From: Bacteroidia bacterium
Lineage (GTDB): Bacteria > Bacteroidota > Bacteroidia > Bacteroidales > F082
Reading direction: 5' to 3'
DNA length: 64,000 nt
Assembly (NCBI GenBank): GCA_021287165.1
Contig: JAJTAY010000018.1
Span: forward strand, 1-64,000
Shown: positions 33,376 to 42,857 of the stretch, piece after piece
Position numbering within the stretch: the stretch's first letter is position 1
Layout of the letters: the number at the start of each line of letters is the position of its first letter
Notes under the pieces: model-generated
The model's database searches: none
Seen by the model: the letters and a program-made list of their open reading frames with translations, nothing else
Told to the model about the DNA's origin: nothing
Made by a program: the position numbers and the translations under genes

Positions 33376-33807
33376 ATGAAAACCGAAAGAACAAAAACCC
33401 TTGCAGCAGTTTTTGCTCTTGGCGGCGTTTGGGATACCATAGCAGGTTTGATCTACATTTTTGCAATTGGAACTGGCCGTGCCATCGATAATCCTGAAAT
33501 GCATCCATTTTATGCCGTTTTTCTTGGTTCTTTCTTCCTCAGTTTTGCCTGGATGCAGATACTTTCGTCGTTAAACATTCGTCGTTATGCTTTCAGCATC
33601 GGTTGCTTAGTTTTTGGTCGGCTGTTTTATGTGATTACCCTGTTTTGTTTTATGTGGATCGATAAGGATTTTCCCAACACATTCTGGTTTACGGGAATTA
33701 TCGATCTTGGCCTTGCGGTCATCACGCCGGCAATCGGAATTTGGGCCGGTTTGCGCCCTCAGGAAATGTTTTTGCCAAAAATAGAACCTGACCAAATGGT
33801 TCATTAA
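33376..33807 (+). CDS. Four-helix integral membrane protein, uncharacterised
   Basis: A 143-residue protein with four predicted membrane segments (about 8-30, 45-65, 72-95, 105-125) and short loops. Examples are LAAVFALGGVWDTIAGLIYI and YAFSIGCLVFGRLFYVITLF. No catalytic motif is visible. It sits 11 bases after the small lipoprotein gene and 31 bases before the GNAT gene. Confidence 0.7.
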   Translation: MKTERTKTLAAVFALGGVWDTIAGLIYIFAIGTGRAIDNPEMHPFYAVFLGSFFLSFAWMQILSSLNIRRYAFSIGCLVFGRLFYVITLFCFMWIDKDFPNTFWFTGIIDLGLAVITPAIGIWAGLRPQEMFLPKIEPDQMVH

Positions 33808-33838
33808 TTTCACATTCCACAAAACAAGCCTAAATACA

Positions 33839-34669
33839 ATGAACCTTATACAGCGCAAACACCACCATAAGATAATCGGTCTGCTTGAGCAGGTCCCCTT
33901 TAATAACCTCTTTGCCCTCGCAGTATTGAAGGGCTATGTGGATGGATGGGTTTATGTTGATAATGAGCATGCCCCGAATGCGGCTTATATTCAACATCCC
34001 TATGGCATGTCGTTACTGGCCGGATATACTGATAATCAAAACTTTCATAAATGGTTGGAACAAAAAATGATGAACCGTGATGCACTTCGGGTAAAGACCG
34101 AATGGTTGCAGGTGTTCCCTGAAAAGTGGAATCAGGTAATTTCTGATTTACCAGGCATAAAAATGATTCCTTCATCTGAGGCCGAGAAAACAAATCTGAC
34201 CACATTTGTTGAGCTTCAGACGAGGGTGAATTTCCGGTTCAGCAGAAAAAAGTACGATAATATCGATCGTCCTCTTTTACCTCCCGGGTTCAACATCGAA
34301 GCTGTTAATGCGGCAACATTCGACAGTTTTGAAGGCATTGTGGTGCCTAAGGGATTCTGGAACAACAGTGAAGAGTTTCTTAAAGGCGGTGCAGGGTTTT
34401 GCGTGATGGAGGGAGATCGTGCTGTTGCCACGGCATTTTCCGCTTTTCTGCTCGACGGATTTCTCGAACTGGGCATCGAAACCAGGGCATCGCACCGCGG
34501 CCGTGGCATGGCATGGCACTGCTGTGCCAGCCTTATCGATTACAGCCTGCGCAACGGGCTTGAACCTGTCTGGGCCTGCAGGCTCGAAAATACCGCCTCA
34601 ATGCATCTTGCACAAAAGCTTGGGTTCGAACCTACGTTCAGGTTGCCTTATTATAAGCTTGTAGTTTAG
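33839..34669 (+). CDS. GNAT-family N-acetyltransferase
   Basis: A 276-residue protein of the two-part GNAT group related to PF12746. The N-terminal half lacks motifs (NNLFALAVLKGYVDGWVYVD). The C-terminal half carries the acetyl-CoA fold: FCVMEGDRAVATAFSAFLLD, then the pyrophosphate-binding loop region ELGIETRASHRGRGMAWHC, where R-G-R-G-M matches Q/RxxGxG/A. It ends with VWACRLENTASMHLAQKLGF, the typical N...A..xKxGF end. The substrate is unknown. It is probably in one transcript with the two genes before it. Confidence 0.85.
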   Translation: MNLIQRKHHHKIIGLLEQVPFNNLFALAVLKGYVDGWVYVDNEHAPNAAYIQHPYGMSLLAGYTDNQNFHKWLEQKMMNRDALRVKTEWLQVFPEKWNQVISDLPGIKMIPSSEAEKTNLTTFVELQTRVNFRFSRKKYDNIDRPLLPPGFNIEAVNAATFDSFEGIVVPKGFWNNSEEFLKGGAGFCVMEGDRAVATAFSAFLLDGFLELGIETRASHRGRGMAWHCCASLIDYSLRNGLEPVWACRLENTASMHLAQKLGFEPTFRLPYYKLVV

Positions 34670-34697
34670 ACGGTAAAAGACTAAGAACCTGACATTT

Positions 34698-35813
34698 ATG
34701 AAATCGAAAACAGGACCAATTATGACTGTTTCATTGTTAATTGTAATTCTCTTGTCCGGATTTTTCACCTATCTATTAATCATAAGTCCCGGCAAACCTG
34801 AGAAATTCAAAGATGTTGAAGGGAATACCTTACCAAACAGCCTGTCGGAAAAGACATTTATTCAGATTGGCGGTGTAAGGCAGGGTATGTTTATCCGGTC
34901 GGCGGACACCAGCAATCCTGTCTTGCTTTTCCTTCATGGAGGTCCGGGCTTTCCCAATTATTTCCTTTTCGATAAATATAGGCCTGGGCTCGAGGATTTC
35001 TTTACCGTATGCTATTGGGAACAGCGCGGCGGAGGCCTGTCGTACAGTAAAAGCGTAAGTCCCGAAAGCATGAACCTCAGTCAACTGGAATCGGATGCCA
35101 TAGAGGTCACGAATTATCTGCGCAAGCGATTCGGTAAGGATAAAATTTTTCTTATGGCATGGTCAGGAGGCACAAGCTTTGCTATACCTGCGATTAAAAC
35201 CGCTCCCGAATTATTTCATGCCTACATCGCCATGGGACAGCTTACCAACCAGCCGGCATCCGAACGAATTGCCTTCGAATATATTACCAAGCAGCTCGAG
35301 GCGTCGGGCGACCGAAAAGGACTTAAGCAACTTGAGAAATTCAATAATCTGAGCGATCAGAAAAGCCTGATCGAATTCTACAATTCTGGAATCAGGGACC
35401 ATCTGATGCACAAGCTTGGTATAGGTACAATGCGCCAAATGCGTTCCGTCATCAAAGGAATTTTCCTGCCAGTGTGGGCATGCAGAGCCTATACCCTGAT
35501 GGAAAAATATAAGCTCTGGAAGGCTAAAATCGTTTTTCTGCCTGGTACTACACTAAAAACCCAAACGCTGGAAATAAACTTTGCTAAGGCTTATCCCGAG
35601 CTTCAAATCCCGGTATTTTTTGTGTGTGGCAAATACGACCTCACCGTCAACGCGGATCTGACCAAAAATTATTATCAGCAACTGAAGGCCCCTTTCAAAA
35701 GGTTCTACCTATTCGAACACTCAGCCCACGCACCGCTTTTCGAGGAGCGGGATAAATTTCGCCAAATAATCAAAAACGATATTTTGCCTTTTGCAACCGC
35801 AGCAACCATTTGA
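34698..35813 (+). CDS. Membrane-anchored alpha/beta hydrolase (prolyl aminopeptidase-like)
   Basis: A 371-residue protein with an N-terminal membrane anchor (residues ~9-30, MTVSLLIVILLSGFFTYLLI). The hydrolase domain starts LFLHGGPGFPNYFLF, the oxyanion HGGPG motif of proline iminopeptidases, followed by YWEQRGGGLSYS. The nucleophile is the Ser in MAWSGGTSFA, in which the first Gly of G-x-S-x-G is Ala. The remaining triad is suggested by VCGKYDLTVN (Asp) and FEHSAHAPLFEE (His). The role, perhaps peptide trimming at the membrane surface, is inferred from the motif alone. Confidence 0.82.
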   Translation: MKSKTGPIMTVSLLIVILLSGFFTYLLIISPGKPEKFKDVEGNTLPNSLSEKTFIQIGGVRQGMFIRSADTSNPVLLFLHGGPGFPNYFLFDKYRPGLEDFFTVCYWEQRGGGLSYSKSVSPESMNLSQLESDAIEVTNYLRKRFGKDKIFLMAWSGGTSFAIPAIKTAPELFHAYIAMGQLTNQPASERIAFEYITKQLEASGDRKGLKQLEKFNNLSDQKSLIEFYNSGIRDHLMHKLGIGTMRQMRSVIKGIFLPVWACRAYTLMEKYKLWKAKIVFLPGTTLKTQTLEINFAKAYPELQIPVFFVCGKYDLTVNADLTKNYYQQLKAPFKRFYLFEHSAHAPLFEERDKFRQIIKNDILPFATAATI

Positions 35814-35817
35814 TTGC

Positions 35818-35825
35818 TAAGTTTG
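35818..35825 (+). promoter_or_regulatory. -7 box TAAGTTTG of the LytS-type kinase gene
   Basis: An exact TAnnTTTG match five bases after the stop codon of the hydrolase gene and 23 bases before the kinase ATG at 35849. It fixes that start rather than the ATG at 35810. Confidence 0.6.
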
Positions 35826-35848
35826 TGATTCACACCTCCGAAAACAAG

Positions 35849-37972
35849 ATGTTACCAAAGCCCCAAATAACGCCCGGAAAAATCATTGCCTCACTGATCT
35901 TTCTGTCACTGGGAATGCAACTCATCGTAACTTCTCAGATTTACTTTGGTAATCCAGCCCTTTTTGCGAACCCGCTTCTCATTAGCGTGCGATTGCTTCG
36001 GGGCATTTTGTTCAGCTTCATGGCCGGTGCTATACTGGTTTATCCCAACATAAGGATCATCAGGTGGCTCAACAGCCGCTTCCCATGGAAGAACAAACCG
36101 CTCAAACGTTTTGCGGCACAATTCCCGGTCGCCCTGGTCGGCGGCTTCGTTATTACTCCGATGATCGTAATGCCGGCCATCTGGTTTTTCGGGCTCGACA
36201 GCGACGCCATAACCCTGCAAAACAACCTCTATTACCTGATTATCCTGAACATCTTTCTGATGCTTGTTCTGGAAGCGCTTATCTACTCCGAAGACAGTGC
36301 AAAGGCGGAGCTCGCTGCCGAAAGACTACAGGAGGAATTGGTGAAAGAAGCAGAGAACAGGGCAATCATGGAAGCCAATGTTAAAATTGAACGGGAAAAA
36401 GCAGCATATGCACACTTGCTGATGGAGCAGGAAAAGCAATTGAACCATCAGTTGCAGGAAGAAATCAGAAAGCGTGAGCTCCTGACAAACCAGCTCAACG
36501 AAAGCCGCGAGCAGCTCAACAGTATCATGAGCAACCTCTCAGGAGCAGCATACCGCTGTCGTTTCGATGAAGATTACAGTATGCTTTACGTAAGCGACAA
36601 AATAAATGATATCTGCGGCTATCGCGCATCTGATTTTTTTGAAAACAAAACGGTTAGCTTTAACTCTATCATTCATCCCGACGACAGGGAGTACTGCCGA
36701 GACGCCATTTCGCAGGCTTTACAATCCGGTCAACAATTCGACCTTGAATATCGTCTGATTCATTATAACGGTTCGGTCGTTTGGGTTCACGAGAACGGAA
36801 AAGGCATCCACTCCAGCGATGGAAATCTCATTTTCCTCGATGGCATCATCACGGATATCAGCCGGAGAAAAGAGGCAGAACAGGCAGCACGCGAAAGCGA
36901 ACAGAACTTTAAAGAGTTGATGGATTTTTTACCCCAACCCGTTTTTGAGCTCGATATGAGCGGCAATGTAGTTTTTGGCAACAAAGCAGGATATGCCTTT
37001 TTTGGTCAGCCTTCAGGCCCGGGTAAACTGCTTTCGGCACTCGATTGCTTCGTCAAGGATGACATTCCCCGCATTGTAGAAAGCCTGCGACGCTCGAACG
37101 AAGGACTGCTCACCGAGCCTTCGGAATACACCGCCATCAAACACGACGGTTCGCTATGCCCCGTTCTCGTTTTTGGCACACCCATAATAAAAAACGGAAA
37201 AATTGTCGGCCGACGAGGCATCATAGTCGACATCTCTGAACGCAAACGTCAGGAATTGAACCTTCTGCGCGCCAAGGAAGAACTCGAACGCATCAATAAC
37301 ACCCTCGAACAAAGCGTGGCCGAACGCACCCGCGAGCTTACCGAAGCCAACACCCAACTGCTCCGGCTTCAGAAAGAAAACCTGCAATCGCAGTTCGAAG
37401 TGCTCAAACAACAGGTGAACCCACATTTCCTGTTCAACAGCCTCAATGTGCTCACTTCGCTTATCAAGGTAGATCCCGATCTGGCCGAATCTTTCACCGA
37501 GCGACTGTCGAAAGTTTACCGCTATGTACTTGAAAACAAGGAGAAAGACCTCGTAAACCTGAGCACAGAAATGGAGTTCCTGCAGGCCTACCTCTTCCTC
37601 CTCGGGATCAGGTTCATGAATAAAATCGTCATCGATATCAAGGTTGAGCAATCATGGCACGATCATTTGATTTTGCCACTGGCCATTCAGCTGATAATTG
37701 AGAATGCCATCAAACACAATACCTTCTCAAGATCGCAGCCTTTGCGCATCAGAATCTTTGTTGATAAAGACCAGCGCCTGAACATCGTCAACAACCTTAA
37801 CCTGCGCGAAACCAGGCCCATATCTACCGGAGTGGGCTTAGATAATATCAGCCGCAGGTATGCGCTCATTTCCGACGACAAACCTGTATTCGAAAAAACC
37901 GAAGGGCATTTTGTGGCCCGCCTCCCGCTGCTAAAACCCGATAAAGTATCATTTGAAAAACCCATGCCATGA
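35849..37972 (+). CDS. LytS-type sensor histidine kinase with two PAS domains
   Basis: A 707-residue inner-membrane sensor. About four membrane segments occupy residues 1-150 (LIFLSLGMQLIVTSQIYF, VALVGGFVITPMIVMPAIWF). A coiled coil follows (~155-225), then two PAS domains: the first with MLYVSDKINDICGYRAS and FDLEYRLIHYNGSVVWVHENG, the second with FELDMSGNVVFGNKAGYAFF. The transmitter is the LytS/HisKinase type, with QQVNPHFLFNSLNVLTSL (His526) and an ATP-binding end containing LIIENAIKHN. Its stop overlaps the ATG of the response regulator (ATGA), so the two form a pair. The signal is unknown. Confidence 0.9.
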   Translation: MLPKPQITPGKIIASLIFLSLGMQLIVTSQIYFGNPALFANPLLISVRLLRGILFSFMAGAILVYPNIRIIRWLNSRFPWKNKPLKRFAAQFPVALVGGFVITPMIVMPAIWFFGLDSDAITLQNNLYYLIILNIFLMLVLEALIYSEDSAKAELAAERLQEELVKEAENRAIMEANVKIEREKAAYAHLLMEQEKQLNHQLQEEIRKRELLTNQLNESREQLNSIMSNLSGAAYRCRFDEDYSMLYVSDKINDICGYRASDFFENKTVSFNSIIHPDDREYCRDAISQALQSGQQFDLEYRLIHYNGSVVWVHENGKGIHSSDGNLIFLDGIITDISRRKEAEQAARESEQNFKELMDFLPQPVFELDMSGNVVFGNKAGYAFFGQPSGPGKLLSALDCFVKDDIPRIVESLRRSNEGLLTEPSEYTAIKHDGSLCPVLVFGTPIIKNGKIVGRRGIIVDISERKRQELNLLRAKEELERINNTLEQSVAERTRELTEANTQLLRLQKENLQSQFEVLKQQVNPHFLFNSLNVLTSLIKVDPDLAESFTERLSKVYRYVLENKEKDLVNLSTEMEFLQAYLFLLGIRFMNKIVIDIKVEQSWHDHLILPLAIQLIIENAIKHNTFSRSQPLRIRIFVDKDQRLNIVNNLNLRETRPISTGVGLDNISRRYALISDDKPVFEKTEGHFVARLPLLKPDKVSFEKPMP

Positions 37973-38733
37973 AAGTCGTAATAATTGAAGATGAAGCTTT
38001 TGCTGCGCTGCGCCTGAAAAACATGATCCGCGACTTCAATCCCGAAATAAAGGTTGTGGCCGAACTCGAATCGGTTAGCGAATCGGTGCGCTGGTTCAGG
38101 TCGAATCCCGAGCCAGACCTTATTTTTCTCGACATTCACCTCGAGGACGATCTCAGTTTCGCCATATTCGAGCAGATCAACATCAACTGCCCTATCATAT
38201 TCACCACCGCATTTGATGAGTATGCCATAAAGGCATTTAAGCTAAAGAGCATCGACTATCTGCTCAAACCCATTGTGCATGAAGAACTTGCAACCGCATT
38301 GAAAAAGTATGAACACTTCAGCGGTTTGCATCGCAACAGCCTCGACCTGCAGACCATCAGGCATCTGCTAACAGCAGAGGAAAAGAAATACCGCGACAGG
38401 TTTTCGGTTACAGTCGGCACTAAAATTCGTGTAGTGGAAGTGAGCGAAATAGCCTATTGCTTCGCCATGGAAAACGCTGTTTACATCAGGCTGTTCGAAG
38501 GCGCAACATACAGCATTGATCAAACCCTCGATAAACTGGACGAAATGCTCGATCCGGATTCTTTTTTCCGCATCAACAGAAAATACATTGTAAGCTTAAA
38601 ATCCATCCGGAACATGCACGCTTACCCGCGAGGTCGCGTAAAATTGGAGCTGCATCCCAAATGCGACGACGCAATGGAAACCATTGTCAGCATCGACCGC
38701 GCTAATGCCTTCAGGGAATGGCTCAATAGGTAA
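37969..38733 (+). CDS. LytTR-family response regulator
   Basis: A 254-residue transcription regulator. Residues 1-120 are a receiver domain: VVIIEDEAFAALRL at the acidic pocket, DLIFLDIHLEDD with phosphoacceptor Asp55, and DYLLKPIVHEELA with the conserved Lys. Residues 145-254 are a LytTR DNA-binding domain (RFSVTVGTKIRVVEVSEIAY, FFRINRKYIVSLKSIRNMHA). It is translationally coupled to the upstream sensor kinase. LytTR regulators in Bacteroidota often control envelope or polysaccharide genes; the target here is not visible. Confidence 0.93.
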   Translation: MKVVIIEDEAFAALRLKNMIRDFNPEIKVVAELESVSESVRWFRSNPEPDLIFLDIHLEDDLSFAIFEQININCPIIFTTAFDEYAIKAFKLKSIDYLLKPIVHEELATALKKYEHFSGLHRNSLDLQTIRHLLTAEEKKYRDRFSVTVGTKIRVVEVSEIAYCFAMENAVYIRLFEGATYSIDQTLDKLDEMLDPDSFFRINRKYIVSLKSIRNMHAYPRGRVKLELHPKCDDAMETIVSIDRANAFREWLNR

Positions 38734-38941
38734 AAAACGTTTTATACGTGACCAGCGCGAAAGTGATAATCAAGGCCTTCGCTATAAGGACAAACATGTA
38801 TAACATTTCGCGGGCAGCGGCCAAAAACCCGAACGTTTTGCCGCTATCGGTTTGTGCAACATGCCTTTCAAAGCCCCTTTGTCCAGGGAAAAGCTCACTA
38901 TACGATTACAGCATTCTGCAATCATTTTCAGGAATTTATAC

Positions 38942-39271
38942 ATGAATCAGGCGGCAAAAGCGCTGATGGGAAATGATAGCCTGAAGGATAATCCCGCCCT
39001 CATCCAAAAGCTAATTCGACCGATGAGTATATTGCGCAACAGTCAGATTATTTATACGGATAAAGCCGTGCGGATTGACGCTGAGGATACAACTGACCTT
39101 ATACGCAATCTGAAAATTCCCGCGAAAGCCCTTGTTGACAAATCGGACTATGTGGGTTTGCCTCCGCTTCCCGATGTGCGTGTGGTGAACGGGAGCCACG
39201 TGAGTCCGCTCGAAGCGCCGGAGGAGGTAAATCTTCTCATAGCAGGGCTTATCAGGCTGTCAGGTGAATAA
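38942..39271 (+). pseudogene. Probable C-terminal remnant of an alpha/beta hydrolase
   Basis: The 109-residue frame ends in ALVDKSDYVGLPPLPDVRV followed by NGSHVSPLEAPEEVNLLI. This is the acid-strand, catalytic-His region and last helix seen at the C-terminus of alpha/beta hydrolases. Residues 1-60 would correspond to a lid. The nucleophile elbow and oxyanion region are absent, and nothing hydrolase-like is readable in the 200 bases upstream in any frame. So it is either a decayed gene or a new short protein. No clear promoter box was seen. Confidence 0.4.
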
Positions 39272-39292
39272 ATGGCTCATTGAAACTAAAAA

Positions 39293-39320
39293 CCGCCGCC
39301 GGAAGAACCTCCGGCAGCGG
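39293..39320 (-). terminator. Intrinsic terminator of the 39396-40728 unit
   Basis: A GC-rich 11-bp stem with one mismatch (39293-39303 with 39310-39320). On the minus strand it is followed by TTTTTAG. It lies 75 bases after the lipoprotein gene's stop and also sits just after the convergent remnant at 38942-39271. Confidence 0.8.
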
Positions 39321-39395
39321 ATGCGCTCGAGAATCGTTGTACAAGTCTCTGCATCAACGCTTTGATATTGGCACAACGATTCAACGAACAAAAAC

Positions 39396-40136
39396 CTACT
39401 CCAGTTTTACAGCCGTTTTGGTTGCTGCAAATTCGTTTACGAAATACATCTTTTTGCCGTCGAAAGTCTGACTGCTGAAGTTCATCGGCGCCACCATAAC
39501 CATGGCATTGTTGGAGGCGCTCAGACTGCCGAGCTTAGAAGAAGAAAGAGTGGCGTTGGCACTGTTGCCCGCAACAATCACCATAGCATTGCCATTGGTC
39601 GAAATCACCTGCACCAGCACCGAGTCGGCATTTGTGACTCTACCCTGAAGCTGAACAGTGAAATCTGATGAGCGGCTTATGGTTGCTGGCAGGTTTTGAT
39701 AGCCAGAAAAGGACGGCATTGGCCTCGTAACTGTATGTGTGAAAGCCGGCACTTGTCCTGCTCCACCCACCTGCCATTGAATGCCGCCATCGAAGCTCAG
39801 CGGGTCCATAAGGTTTTCGTAAGCGTAAGCCTTATTGGCATATTGCTTGAGCGATTTGCCGGTGACTTTGACTGCACCCGCATCAACAAATGTGGCTGAA
39901 CCTGCCGACTGCAAAAATGCAGCCGATGCAGTGTTAACATAAGTGGGAATCAATTGACCCATCACTTCTACATAGGAAACAGTTTGCACGGCAGCGAGCA
40001 CGCCAAGCCCGTCGGAAAATTTATAGCTATGCCCGGATTGATTGTCGCCCGGATTGACATCGTCTTCTTTCTGACACGATAGCAGCGCAAAAATTCCTAA
40101 TGCTGCCGAAATTGATAAAATGATAAAGCGTTTCAT
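39396..40136 (-). CDS. Lipoprotein, uncharacterised
   Basis: A 246-residue lipoprotein with signal KRFIILSISAALGIFALLSC (lipobox ALLSC). The mature part is beta-rich and contains an internal duplication near the end: NGNAMVIVAGNSANATL and NNAMVMVAPMNFSSQTF. No enzymatic motif was recognised. It begins 28 bases downstream of the barrel gene at 40165-40728 and ends at a strong terminator, so the two form one transcription unit at the cell envelope. Confidence 0.7.
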   Translation of the reverse strand: MKRFIILSISAALGIFALLSCQKEDDVNPGDNQSGHSYKFSDGLGVLAAVQTVSYVEVMGQLIPTYVNTASAAFLQSAGSATFVDAGAVKVTGKSLKQYANKAYAYENLMDPLSFDGGIQWQVGGAGQVPAFTHTVTRPMPSFSGYQNLPATISRSSDFTVQLQGRVTNADSVLVQVISTNGNAMVIVAGNSANATLSSSKLGSLSASNNAMVMVAPMNFSSQTFDGKKMYFVNEFAATKTAVKLE

Positions 40137-40164
40137 GATTAGTATGATTGGAATTAGTTATAGA

Positions 40165-40728
40165 TCAAAGTTTTATTGCCAGACCAATGTTCAGATAAGA
40201 AATGCCATAACCCAGTTCGGCCATAGCGCCGATTTTCTCTGTGAAGTAGTATCTCGCCCCAATGAAACCAGCGTAGGCAATGCCTCCCGCGGAAGCCGAA
40301 AATCCCATCGGAACATTACCGAATTCGCTTGCTGACACCACATTGTAGCCAAGCAGGAGACCACCATAAGTATCAAGCTTATCTACCAAAGGATAGTGCA
40401 AAACACCGCGGGCTCCTACAATAATGTATGTATACTTCCAGCCGTATTCGCTTCCTAGCATGCTAAACTTGTATTCTGAGCCGGCAATACCCAGATACCC
40501 TCCAACACCAAGATTGGCTTTTCCGAAAAGGTCGTCCTTAACGCCAAATTCGGCCGAAACCGACACAGGTGGAATTGTCGATGAATAGCCTGTTCCGCTG
40601 TAGAGGGTTGTGCCGAGTCCGAGACCGACATTAACCACTTTGTCGCCTTTCTGGAAAAGGTTTTCCTGCGCATTTGCGTACGTAAATACTACAAAAAATG
40701 CAAAAATTAAAGCAATCTGTTTTTTCAT
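40165..40728 (-). CDS. Outer-membrane beta-barrel protein
   Basis: A 187-residue protein with a signal peptide (KKQIALIFAFFVVFTYANAQ) and regular amphipathic strands (KVVNVGLGLGTTLYSG, GKANLGVGGYLGIAGSEYKF, KYTYIIVGARGVLHYPLVDK, AGFIGARYYFTEKIGAMAEL), ending in NIGLAIKL. This is an eight-stranded barrel-like layout. The ATG at 40728 is chosen because it starts the signal peptide; a start 30 codons earlier would not give one. The 5' leader contains an 8-bp hairpin (40746-40753 with 40767-40774). Confidence 0.75.
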   Translation of the reverse strand: MKKQIALIFAFFVVFTYANAQENLFQKGDKVVNVGLGLGTTLYSGTGYSSTIPPVSVSAEFGVKDDLFGKANLGVGGYLGIAGSEYKFSMLGSEYGWKYTYIIVGARGVLHYPLVDKLDTYGGLLLGYNVVSASEFGNVPMGFSASAGGIAYAGFIGARYYFTEKIGAMAELGYGISYLNIGLAIKL

Positions 40729-40985
40729 AAAAGTGAGTTTTTTTTGGTAAAGACGTTGGTTGAATTTCTTTACCGGGTTAAACAAATGATTTACACATTG
40801 CAAATCTATGCCGCGCATCAGGCCTGCGAAATACGTTGTTTACCGTATGTGGCAAAATAGCTTCCAGATTTTTGACAAAACCTTTGAAAGAGGAATACGG
40901 CAAATAGGTCGTGCTAAATTCATTTGTGCCATAAATGGCATTTTGCTTGTATAGTCAGAATAAAAAATCGATTGGATGAGAAAGC

Positions 40986-42857
40986 CTAATCGGCAACCTG
41001 ATAAGTAATGGTGAGATATACCTTTGTTCCCTTTCCCACTTCCGACTCGAGCCATAGTTTTCCGCCCATCATTTCGGCATATGCCCTTGCAATGCTGAGA
41101 CCTATCCCCGCTCCTTCATGGGATCGGGTAATCTCCAGATCAGCCTGCACAAAGCTTTCAAAGACTGCTTTCTGACGGTCGGGGTGTATTCCAGCACCGG
41201 TATCACTTACCACGAACATCAGATCGTTTCCCAACTTATTGCAGGTGAGGCAAACACTTCCTGAAGACGTAAACTTAACCGCATTATCAAGGAGTTTGAC
41301 AAGTGCCGACATCAACTTGAATTTATCGGCCCGGATTTCGATGTTTTCTGCGGATGGTTCACAGCTTGCTGTCAGTACCAAGTCTTTTTGCCTGGCCTGT
41401 ATCTCAAAGGCTTCGGCAAGCTCGTGCAGCATATCGGATGGATTAAATTTACTCTCATACACTTCAACGGAACCGGCGGCAATTTTAGCCATCTCGATCA
41501 ATTCGCTCATAGTTTTGAGCATGCGGTTTCCACTGTGAACAACCCTTTCGATGAAGGAATTTCTGCTGTAATCATCCGGTTCGGCGGTCTGAATTAGCTC
41601 GAGAAAACCGAGAATGCTGTTCATTGGTGTTCTGATTTCGTGCGAGAGGTTCTGAAGAAAAACTGTTTTCAATTTATCCGATTCGACAGCTTTTTCTCTT
41701 GCAATGAGCAGCTCGCGTATGGCCTGTTTGAGTTGTGTAATATCTTCCTTAATGGCAATGTAATGCGTTATTTTCGAGCCGCCTTCGTCATAAACAGGGG
41801 TTATTACAGCTTTTTCCCAATAGAGTTCTCCGTTCTTTTTACGGTTAACCAATTCGCCTTCCCATGTTCTGCCGTCCGTCAGGGTAGCCCACATTTGCCT
41901 GTAAAATTCCTCTGAATGGAAACCCGACTTAAGAATACGAGGATTGCGACCCTCGGCTTCCTTTTGAGAATAACCTGTTACATTCGAAAACGCTGGATTG
42001 CAATAAATGATACTTCCATTGGCTGTAGTGATTAGCACCGAAATCAGGCTTTGGTCAACCGCTCTCCTTAGTAACCTGAGCTGCTCATGAAGATTTAGGA
42101 GTTCTGTAATATTTACATTCGCACCAAAAACTACCTTATCACCCGTTTCGGGGTCAATTGCAGTGGCGGCCTGTGTCAGAAAGTACTGCAACAATCCGTT
42201 TGACAAAATTTGCCGGTACTGTAACTGAAAGCTTTCAATTTGTTTATTATAGTTTTCCAGTATAGTGCTGATAAAAGTATCGCGATCAGCGGGATGAATA
42301 AAATCGTAAACGTTATGTCTGATTCCAGCATCTACCCCATCCTCCACACCTAGCTGCTTTTTCCATTCGTCCGAAACGAAAACTTCGGAGGTAAGCGGGT
42401 TCCACTCCCAAAAGGCAAGTTTTGTCGATTTTACTGCAAGTGCGAGTCGGTTTCTTTCAAGCCAGAGCAGCTTATCACTGGTATTTTTTAGTGCAACAGA
42501 TTGTTCGCGGGCTCTTATCAATATCGTAACCCTGGCCATCAGCTCAGGTTTGCGCACAGGCGTAACCAACAGCTCATCAATTGTTTTCCAGAGATGGGAT
42601 ACCGTATATTCGAGTTCCTTTCGAGTTGTAACCATCATTACCGGCAGAAAAACCGGATCGCATTGATTTTTCGCCAGCTGAATGCTTTCGCGCAGCTTGT
42701 TGAACAGCAAGCCGTCGAGGATGATTAATGAGTAATTGATCAGGTCTTTGCTTTCACACTCAAAATCTACCTGAAATTTATTCTGCAGATAAGCTCCTAG
42801 GAGTTGCCTGTCACTGTTTTGTTCCAGCAACAGGAGTATTCGGGCCGGGGCTTTCAT
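40986..42857 (-). CDS. Receiver-like/PAS/PAS sensor histidine kinase
   Basis: A 623-residue cytoplasmic kinase. Residues 1-115 resemble a receiver: ARILLLLEQNSDRQLL, then LIILDGLLF with Asp48 at the phosphoacceptor position. The usual Lys-Pro is Thr-Pro (LLVTPVRKPEL), so it may be a degenerate pseudo-receiver. Two PAS domains follow (~135-255, FWEWNPLTSEVFVSDEWKKQ; ~262-380, IIYCNPAFSNVTGYSQKEAE). The HisKA box is NLSHEIRTPMNSILG (His406). The ATPase boxes include LLDNAVKFTSSG, VSDTGAGI and GAGIGLSIARAYAEMMGG. Its first 47 bases overlap the end of the single-receiver gene. Last gene of the KaiC-like operon. Confidence 0.88.
   Translation of the reverse strand: MKAPARILLLLEQNSDRQLLGAYLQNKFQVDFECESKDLINYSLIILDGLLFNKLRESIQLAKNQCDPVFLPVMMVTTRKELEYTVSHLWKTIDELLVTPVRKPELMARVTILIRAREQSVALKNTSDKLLWLERNRLALAVKSTKLAFWEWNPLTSEVFVSDEWKKQLGVEDGVDAGIRHNVYDFIHPADRDTFISTILENYNKQIESFQLQYRQILSNGLLQYFLTQAATAIDPETGDKVVFGANVNITELLNLHEQLRLLRRAVDQSLISVLITTANGSIIYCNPAFSNVTGYSQKEAEGRNPRILKSGFHSEEFYRQMWATLTDGRTWEGELVNRKKNGELYWEKAVITPVYDEGGSKITHYIAIKEDITQLKQAIRELLIAREKAVESDKLKTVFLQNLSHEIRTPMNSILGFLELIQTAEPDDYSRNSFIERVVHSGNRMLKTMSELIEMAKIAAGSVEVYESKFNPSDMLHELAEAFEIQARQKDLVLTASCEPSAENIEIRADKFKLMSALVKLLDNAVKFTSSGSVCLTCNKLGNDLMFVVSDTGAGIHPDRQKAVFESFVQADLEITRSHEGAGIGLSIARAYAEMMGGKLWLESEVGKGTKVYLTITYQVAD

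Noticed and set aside
35810..35848. Longer N-terminus for the LytS-type kinase
   Set aside because: The -7 box at 35818-35825 lies inside that extension, so the transcript would begin after it.
40927..40940. Palindrome TGCCATAAATGGCA as a terminator of the kinase operon
   Set aside because: The centre is too tight for a stable hairpin, and on the kinase strand it is followed by CAAATG rather than T residues.
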